Shown here: positions 59,415 to 64,000 of the stretch, in pieces
Layout: the number at the start of each line of letters is the position of its first letter
Position numbering within the stretch: the first letter of the stretch is position 1
Assembly: GCA_965216335.1 (NCBI GenBank)
Contig: OZ244154.1
Span: 558,001-622,000, forward strand
Source: JAHEJE01 sp965216335
GTDB lineage: Bacteria; Pseudomonadota; Alphaproteobacteria; Rhizobiales; Aestuariivirgaceae
Direction: 5' to 3'
DNA length: 64,000 nt
The notes under the pieces: generated by a model
What the model saw: the letters and a program-made list of their open reading frames with translations, nothing else
What the model was told of the DNA's origin: nothing
The model's database searches: none
Position numbers and translations under genes: made by a program

Positions 59415-60230
59415 ATGACCGATGTCCCGACAATGCCGCGGCACGAGATCACCACCCTGTTGGCTCTGATGCGCGCTCTAAGACACCCGGACAACGGATG
59501 CCCCTGGGACATCGAACAAACCTTCGAGTCCATCGCGCCATACACCATTGAAGAAGCCTATGAAGTCGCGGACGCCATCGAAGCCGACGATCTGCCGGCT
59601 TTGCGCGACGAGCTTGGCGATTTGTTGCTGCAGGTCGTCTACCACAGCCAGATGGCTGCCGAAGCCGGTGCATTTTCGTTTGACGATGTCGTGACGGCGA
59701 TCAACGACAAGATGATACGCCGCCATCCGCATGTGTTCGGCTCGCCGGAGCAACGCCAGTCGAAACCGCAGAAGGGTTTTTGGGAGCGCCAGAAGGCTGA
59801 GGAACGCAAGCAGCAGGCGAGGGCGGCGGACAAGAGGATACTTGACGACGTGCCGACCGCCCTGCCCGCTCTGAGCCGCGCCGCCAAGCTCCAGGCCCTT
59901 GCGGCACGCCACAACTTCGACTGGCCAGGCATCGACGGTGTGTTGAGCAAGATCGCCGAAGAACTGCAAGAGTTGCACGAAGCCCGGCACAACGGGTCGG
60001 TCGAAGACATGGCCGGCGAATTCGGCGACCTGCTGTTCGTTATGGCGAACTTCGCCCGTCACAACGAGATAGACCCGGAAGCCGCTCTGCGCCGTACGAA
60101 CGCGAAGTTCAAGGCCAGGTTTGCCTACATCGAGGACACCTTGGCCAAATCCGGTAAAGTGCCCGGCGATTGTGAACTGGAAGAGCTCGATCGTCTGTGG
60201 GACGAAGCCAAGGCCGCTGGTATCGGCTGA
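59415..60230 (+). CDS. mazG: Nucleoside triphosphate pyrophosphohydrolase
   Basis: A 271-residue two-domain MazG. Domain 1 has CPWDIEQTFESIAPYTIEEAYEVADAI and ELGDLLLQVVYHSQMA (the ExxE and ExxD metal motifs); domain 2 has FGDLLFVMANFARHNEIDPEAALRRTNAKFKARFAYIE. It hydrolyses dNTPs and non-canonical NTPs. In E. coli it also lowers ppGpp levels. ATG 59415 was chosen; a TTG at 59400 is in frame. It is convergent with hflX. Confidence 0.94.
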   Translation: MTDVPTMPRHEITTLLALMRALRHPDNGCPWDIEQTFESIAPYTIEEAYEVADAIEADDLPALRDELGDLLLQVVYHSQMAAEAGAFSFDDVVTAINDKMIRRHPHVFGSPEQRQSKPQKGFWERQKAEERKQQARAADKRILDDVPTALPALSRAAKLQALAARHNFDWPGIDGVLSKIAEELQELHEARHNGSVEDMAGEFGDLLFVMANFARHNEIDPEAALRRTNAKFKARFAYIEDTLAKSGKVPGDCELEELDRLWDEAKAAGIG

Positions 60231-60254
60231 TGCCACCGGTGGCCAGCCTGGCGG

Positions 60255-61703
60255 CTACTGCGCTGCCTCGAGGTTCGAGCTTGCGACGCTGTCACGATCA
60301 ACCTCAGCCAAAGCCTTGCCGAACTTCTTCCGGGCCTTGACGATAGCTTCAGAGTGCAGACGCGCGACGAGATGGGTTTCGCCTTCAGGTGAAGTTGTCC
60401 GATCCAACACTTCGGCATTGCGGTAGAACCAGGCGATTTCCCCGCCCTGCGACGGCTTCAGCGAAATTCGGAAAGTTCCGGAGTTCACCGCCAGATGATC
60501 CTCAATCAACGCGGTCAGGGTATCGACCCCCTGCCCTGTCACGGCCGACCCCAGTACCGCATTCCGGCGCCGGTTGCTCTGCTCGATCAGGCCGGCCTCT
60601 TGATCCGGTTCGGTCAAATCGGCCTTGTTCCAAAACTCGATGATGTCGTCCAATGCGTTCGCCTCGATACCCAACTCAACCAGCACGCTACGGACGTCTT
60701 CTGCCTGCTGTTCGCTTTCGGGATGCGAGATATCGCGCACATGCACGATCACATCCGCATTCAGAACCTCTTCCAGCGTGGCGCGAAATGCTGCCACCAG
60801 CGTTGTTGGCAGATCGGATATGAACCCGACCGTGTCGGACAGGATGATCTTGCGGCCATGCGGCAGGTCGATCTGACGCATCGTGGGATCAAGCGTGGCA
60901 AACAGCAGATCCTTGGCGAACACGCCGGCATTGGTCAGACGGTTGAACAGGGTCGACTTGCCGGCATTGGTGTAGCCGACCAGGGCAACGACCGGATATG
61001 GCACCTTCTTGCGCGCAGCCCTGTGCAGGCCACGGGTCCGCTTGATCGATGCAATCTGCTTCTTGATCGCCGAAATCCGGTCCCGGATCACCCGACGGTC
61101 GGCTTCAATCTGTGTTTCGCCGGGACCGCCGAGAAAGCCGAAACCACCGCGCTGGCGTTCCAGGTGCGTCCAAGACCGCACCAAACGCGTCTTCTGATAC
61201 TCCAGATGGGCCAACTCTACCTGCAGAGCCCCTTCCCGGGTTTGCGCCCGGCGCCCGAAGATTTCCAGGATAAGACCGGTGCGGTCGAGAACCTTGACGC
61301 CCCAGGCACGTTCCAGATTGCGCTGCTGACCCGGCGAAAGCTGGCCATCGAAAATCAGCAACTCGGCTTGCGTCGAGTTCAATTGGCCAGAAATGTCTTC
61401 GATCTTGCCGCGGCCGAGAAACGTGGCCGGAACGATCCTGTTCAGGGGAACAACACACCGTCCGGCAACAACAAGATCGATAGCTTCCGCCAGCCCGCAA
61501 ATCTCATCCAGCCTGGCCTCGCTGGATCGCCTGCCGTCGGCGACCGCATCAACTTCCCCCCTGCCCTTGCGGACATCAACATGAACCACATAGGCGCGTG
61601 TGTACTTTGCGCCTTCATACTGAAAGTTGACGCCTTGTCCGGTCTGTGCGGCCGTCCTGGATGCCGTATCCAAAGGGGTGCTGCGCGGCTTACGCGGAGC
61701 CAT
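60255..61703 (-). CDS. hflX: GTPase HflX
   Basis: A 482-residue ribosome-associated GTPase. The N-terminal HflX domain has TFLGRGKIEDISGQL and LIFDGQLSPGQQRNLERAWGVKVLDRTGLILEIFGRRAQTREG; the G domain has GYTNAGKSTLFNRL (G1), DTVGFISDLPTTLVAAF (G3) and the NKADL motif (G4). HflX splits stalled 70S ribosomes under stress. The ATG at 61703 overlaps the end of hfq by 14 bp; frames further upstream are inside hfq. The order hfq-hflX is conserved in proteobacteria. Confidence 0.94.
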   Translation of the reverse strand: MAPRKPRSTPLDTASRTAAQTGQGVNFQYEGAKYTRAYVVHVDVRKGRGEVDAVADGRRSSEARLDEICGLAEAIDLVVAGRCVVPLNRIVPATFLGRGKIEDISGQLNSTQAELLIFDGQLSPGQQRNLERAWGVKVLDRTGLILEIFGRRAQTREGALQVELAHLEYQKTRLVRSWTHLERQRGGFGFLGGPGETQIEADRRVIRDRISAIKKQIASIKRTRGLHRAARKKVPYPVVALVGYTNAGKSTLFNRLTNAGVFAKDLLFATLDPTMRQIDLPHGRKIILSDTVGFISDLPTTLVAAFRATLEEVLNADVIVHVRDISHPESEQQAEDVRSVLVELGIEANALDDIIEFWNKADLTEPDQEAGLIEQSNRRRNAVLGSAVTGQGVDTLTALIEDHLAVNSGTFRISLKPSQGGEIAWFYRNAEVLDRTTSPEGETHLVARLHSEAIVKARKKFGKALAEVDRDSVASSNLEAAQ

Positions 61704-61932
61704 CTTCTTCGAACAACGAAATCGGTGCTGCCGGCATGATCGTCGAGATGGCATGTTTGTAGACAAGTTGCGACATGCCATCGCGGCGCAGCAGAACGCA
61801 GAAGTTGTCAAACCAAGTGATGACACCTTGCAGTTTGACACCGTTGACCAGGAAAACAGTCAGCGGAACCTTTTGTTTGCGGACATGGTTGAGGAAGGTA
61901 TCCTGCAGATTTTGTGATTTTTCTTGTGCCAT
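61690..61932 (-). CDS. hfq: RNA-binding protein Hfq
   Basis: An 80-residue Sm-like RNA chaperone. It begins MAQEKSQNLQDTFLNHVRKQ and contains VPLTVFLVNGVKLQGVITWFDNFCVLL (Sm1) and QLVYKHAISTIMPAAPI (Sm2, with the YKHAIST signature). It pairs small RNAs with mRNAs. The ATG at 61932 gives the conserved N-terminus; in-frame ATG codons at 61941 and 61986 are less likely. Confidence 0.96.
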   Translation of the reverse strand: MAQEKSQNLQDTFLNHVRKQKVPLTVFLVNGVKLQGVITWFDNFCVLLRRDGMSQLVYKHAISTIMPAAPISLFEEDGSA

Positions 61933-62101
61933 GGCGTCCATCTTGTGGTTTTTGAGCAAAATTGACAAGCTTAGTTTTCTGCACATTTAGAGCTGAAATG
62001 CGGCAGAACAAGCAGGGATGCCGTTACGTTAACGTGAATCTGGTGCTGATATCAATGATAATGCGCGATCCCAGCATCCCGCTCCACGGGCAACAGTCGG
62101 C

Positions 62102-63478
62102 CTAGAAGTACTCGATGCTTACCCGGAACAGCTGTTGGATCTGCATCACTTGTTCCTGAGTCGCGATCAGAATCACATGATCGTGTGGCTTAATCACCGT
62201 GTCACCGCCGGGGATGATGACGTCATCATCCCGAACAAGCGCGCCGATGCGCACGCCGTTCGGCAGTTCCACCTCTCGCAGCGGCTTGTTGATGATCGGC
62301 GAAGTTTCCAGCGCTTCGGCTTCAACGATTTCCGCTGCACCGTCCTGAATGGGGTGCACGCCACGGATCCGGCCGCGCCGCACATGTTGCAGAATTGACG
62401 ACACGGTGACGCCACGCGGGTCAATGAACGAATCGATGTCGACGCTATCTATCAAGGGGGCGATCTTCAAACTCGATACCAACGATAGAACCTGTTCGGT
62501 TCCCTGCTGTTTTGCCAACAGTGCCGACAAGATGTTGGTCTTGTCATCGTTGGTCAGCGCAACGAAGACTTGAGACCGGCTTGCAGCCGCTTCGCGCAGG
62601 ATATTCTGATCCAGGCAACTGCCGCGCAACACAATCGCCCGTTCCAGAATTTCTGCAATCGTCGTAGCGCGCCCTTGATTGTTCTCAATGATTCGAACCT
62701 GAACATTCGCATCGCGCTCTTCAAGTTTCTGCGCAACGTAGAGCCCGATATTGCCGCCGCCGCCCAGCAGAACACGTTTGGCGCGTTGTTCCTCATGACC
62801 GAACAGACCCAGCGTGCGGGCTGTCTGGTTCTGGTCGGCTACCACGTAGACGCTATCGCCGGGCAGCATCTGATCATCACCATGAGGGATGAACAGCCGC
62901 CCATCGCGGATAATGCAGACGACAATGGCTTTGAGATCCGGGAACAAGTCGCTTAGCTGCGACAGCGCGGTGTTGATGATCGGGCAATCCTCAAGGATCG
63001 TGATCCCCATGGCAACGACACGTTCATCTGCGAAATAGATGGCCTCGAAGGCGCCAGGCAAGGCAAGCCGCCGCAACACCATATCACCGACCGCCAATTC
63101 CGGAGAAATCACCACGTCGATTGCGGTGTTCTGACGCGAAAACAGCGTCCGGTACTCAGGCAGGAGATAGGACTGTGAGCGCACGCGGGCGATCTTGGTT
63201 GGAATGTTGAAGATCGCGTTGGCGACCTCGCAGGCCATCATGTTCACTTCATCGGAAAACGTTGCCGCGATGATCATATCGGCCTCGGCTGCCCCAGCCT
63301 GTTCGAGAATGTCGGGGTGAGCACCGTGTCCTACAACACCCTGGACATCCAGGGTATCGCTCAACGAAGCAACGGATTCAGAGACCTGATCGATCACCGT
63401 TACATCGTTGTCTTCGGCAGACAGTCGTTCAGCGATGCCTGAACCCACCTGCCCTGCCCCACATATGATGATTTTCAT
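62102..63478 (-). CDS. trkA: Trk system potassium uptake regulatory protein TrkA
   Basis: A 458-residue protein with two tandem RCK modules. Module 1 starts MKIIICGAGQVGSGIAERL; module 2 has VLLGGGGNIGLYVAQKLEE. Each Rossmann domain binds NAD(H) and is followed by a TrkA-C domain. It gates the TrkH/TrkG potassium channel. It lies between ntrX and hfq, the conserved alphaproteobacterial order. The membrane partner is not in the window. The ribosome-binding site is weak. Confidence 0.94.
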   Translation of the reverse strand: MKIIICGAGQVGSGIAERLSAEDNDVTVIDQVSESVASLSDTLDVQGVVGHGAHPDILEQAGAAEADMIIAATFSDEVNMMACEVANAIFNIPTKIARVRSQSYLLPEYRTLFSRQNTAIDVVISPELAVGDMVLRRLALPGAFEAIYFADERVVAMGITILEDCPIINTALSQLSDLFPDLKAIVVCIIRDGRLFIPHGDDQMLPGDSVYVVADQNQTARTLGLFGHEEQRAKRVLLGGGGNIGLYVAQKLEERDANVQVRIIENNQGRATTIAEILERAIVLRGSCLDQNILREAAASRSQVFVALTNDDKTNILSALLAKQQGTEQVLSLVSSLKIAPLIDSVDIDSFIDPRGVTVSSILQHVRRGRIRGVHPIQDGAAEIVEAEALETSPIINKPLREVELPNGVRIGALVRDDDVIIPGGDTVIKPHDHVILIATQEQVMQIQQLFRVSIEYF

Positions 63479-63621
63479 GTGATGCTTTTTGCGTAGATTG
63501 GGCGCCGATAGTGTTACGGGTCAGTTGGGACCCTGAAATGCGACTCAATACCACGAGACGGGCGATGTAAAGCCAAAGCGGAGCCAGCACCCTAAAAGTT
63601 TGCTGCGGAGCGCGTGACTTG

Positions 63622-64000
63622 TCAGCCCGATCCTCGCCCGCTACCCGCAACGCCCAGGCTCTTTATCTTGCGATGCAGTGCTGATCGCTCCATGCCGACG
63701 AACTCGGCCGTGCGGGAGATGTTTCCGCCAAAGCGCGACAGCTGCGCTGAAAGATAGTCGCGTTCAAACACCTCTCGGGCCTCCCGCAACGGCAGTGTCA
63801 TGATGTGCTCTCCGTTGGAGGCCAGTTCGCCACCCCCCGCTTCACTTTCCTGCGGCAGCATGTCGACACCGATGTCCGATGTCTCATCACCGGAATTGAG
63901 GATTAGAATCCGTTCCACATTGTTGCGCAGTTGGCGGACATTGCCTGGCCATTCCCAAGTTTGCAGGACAGCGATCGCGTCATCTGCAAATCGGCGTTGC
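63622..64000 (-). CDS. ntrX: Nitrogen assimilation response regulator NtrX (C-terminal part, cut by window edge)
   Basis: The frame enters from the right edge and ends at 63622. Visible are the end of the AAA+ sigma-54-interacting domain (TWEWPGNVRQLRNNVERIL) and a Fis-type HTH (LSRFGGNISRTAEFVGMERS, then ALHRKIKSLGV). Between them is an acidic linker. The MER-SALHRK HTH and the trkA-hfq-hflX neighbours point to NtrX rather than NtrC. The receiver domain and start lie beyond the window. Confidence 0.88.
   Translation of the reverse strand, partial: QRRFADDAIAVLQTWEWPGNVRQLRNNVERILILNSGDETSDIGVDMLPQESEAGGGELASNGEHIMTLPLREAREVFERDYLSAQLSRFGGNISRTAEFVGMERSALHRKIKSLGVAGSGRGSG

Noticed and set aside
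60495..61739. Long plus-strand open frame (414 codons)
   Set aside because: Shadow of hflX; Gln/Arg-rich with no domain.

Overview
The window is GC-rich, densely packed bacterial chromosome and looks alphaproteobacterial, most likely Hyphomicrobiales (Rhizobiales) or a close relative. The main evidence is gene order: ntrX-trkA-hfq-hflX at the right edge, the run rlpA - D,D-carboxypeptidase - tmk - holB - metG - tatD - MBL hydrolase, and an ATP12-type F1 assembly chaperone next to an acyl-CoA carboxylase beta subunit. I cannot name a genus from the sequence alone.

Layout. 1-17.1 kb is mostly housekeeping: a truncated response regulator, a secreted C39-like peptidase, an SDR, crcB, an operon of RluC-type pseudouridine synthase, HAD phosphatase and ATP12 chaperone, an acyl-CoA carboxylase beta subunit, a glutathionyl-hydroquinone reductase-like GST, a RidA protein, rimO-sthA, a choline-kinase-like protein coupled to a dimethylglycine/sarcosine dehydrogenase-like flavoprotein, and a lone TadG-like VWA protein. 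17.2-40.8 kb is a surface-glycan region, almost all on the minus strand: two NAD-dependent epimerases, an RgpF-domain protein, the full dTDP-L-rhamnose pathway (rmlCBDA), GT2 and GT4 glycosyltransferases, FkbM, TylF and other methyltransferases, and sulfotransferase-like proteins. One of the glycosyltransferases is a 1342-residue protein with a near-perfect 534-bp triplication. A plus-strand gene for a sulfatase with an RTX tail lies inside this region. 41.4-47.1 kb is a type I secretion cassette: an 806-residue RTX protein, a miniature internally deleted RTX copy with no canonical start codon, a third sulfotransferase and a PrtD/HlyB-type ABC exporter. 47.2-64 kb returns to housekeeping: tRNA-Ser(UGA), DUF2147, an acyl-CoA ligase, a Sel1 protein, MmgE/PrpD, the rlpA-to-MBL run, mazG, and hflX, hfq, trkA, ntrX.

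How the parts may work together (inference). The central 30 kb could build, modify and export a rhamnose-containing, methylated and possibly sulfated surface polysaccharide. Next to it are RTX proteins that share a C-terminal secretion tail with the sulfatase, together with an ABC exporter that could secrete all of them. Both full-length RTX genes have a TGTGA-N6-T(C/T)ACA palindrome upstream, so they may share a CRP/FNR-family regulator. The most noteworthy items are the tandem triplication in the glycosyltransferase, the RTX-tailed sulfatase among sulfotransferases, the start-less mini-RTX gene, and the shared CRP-like sites.
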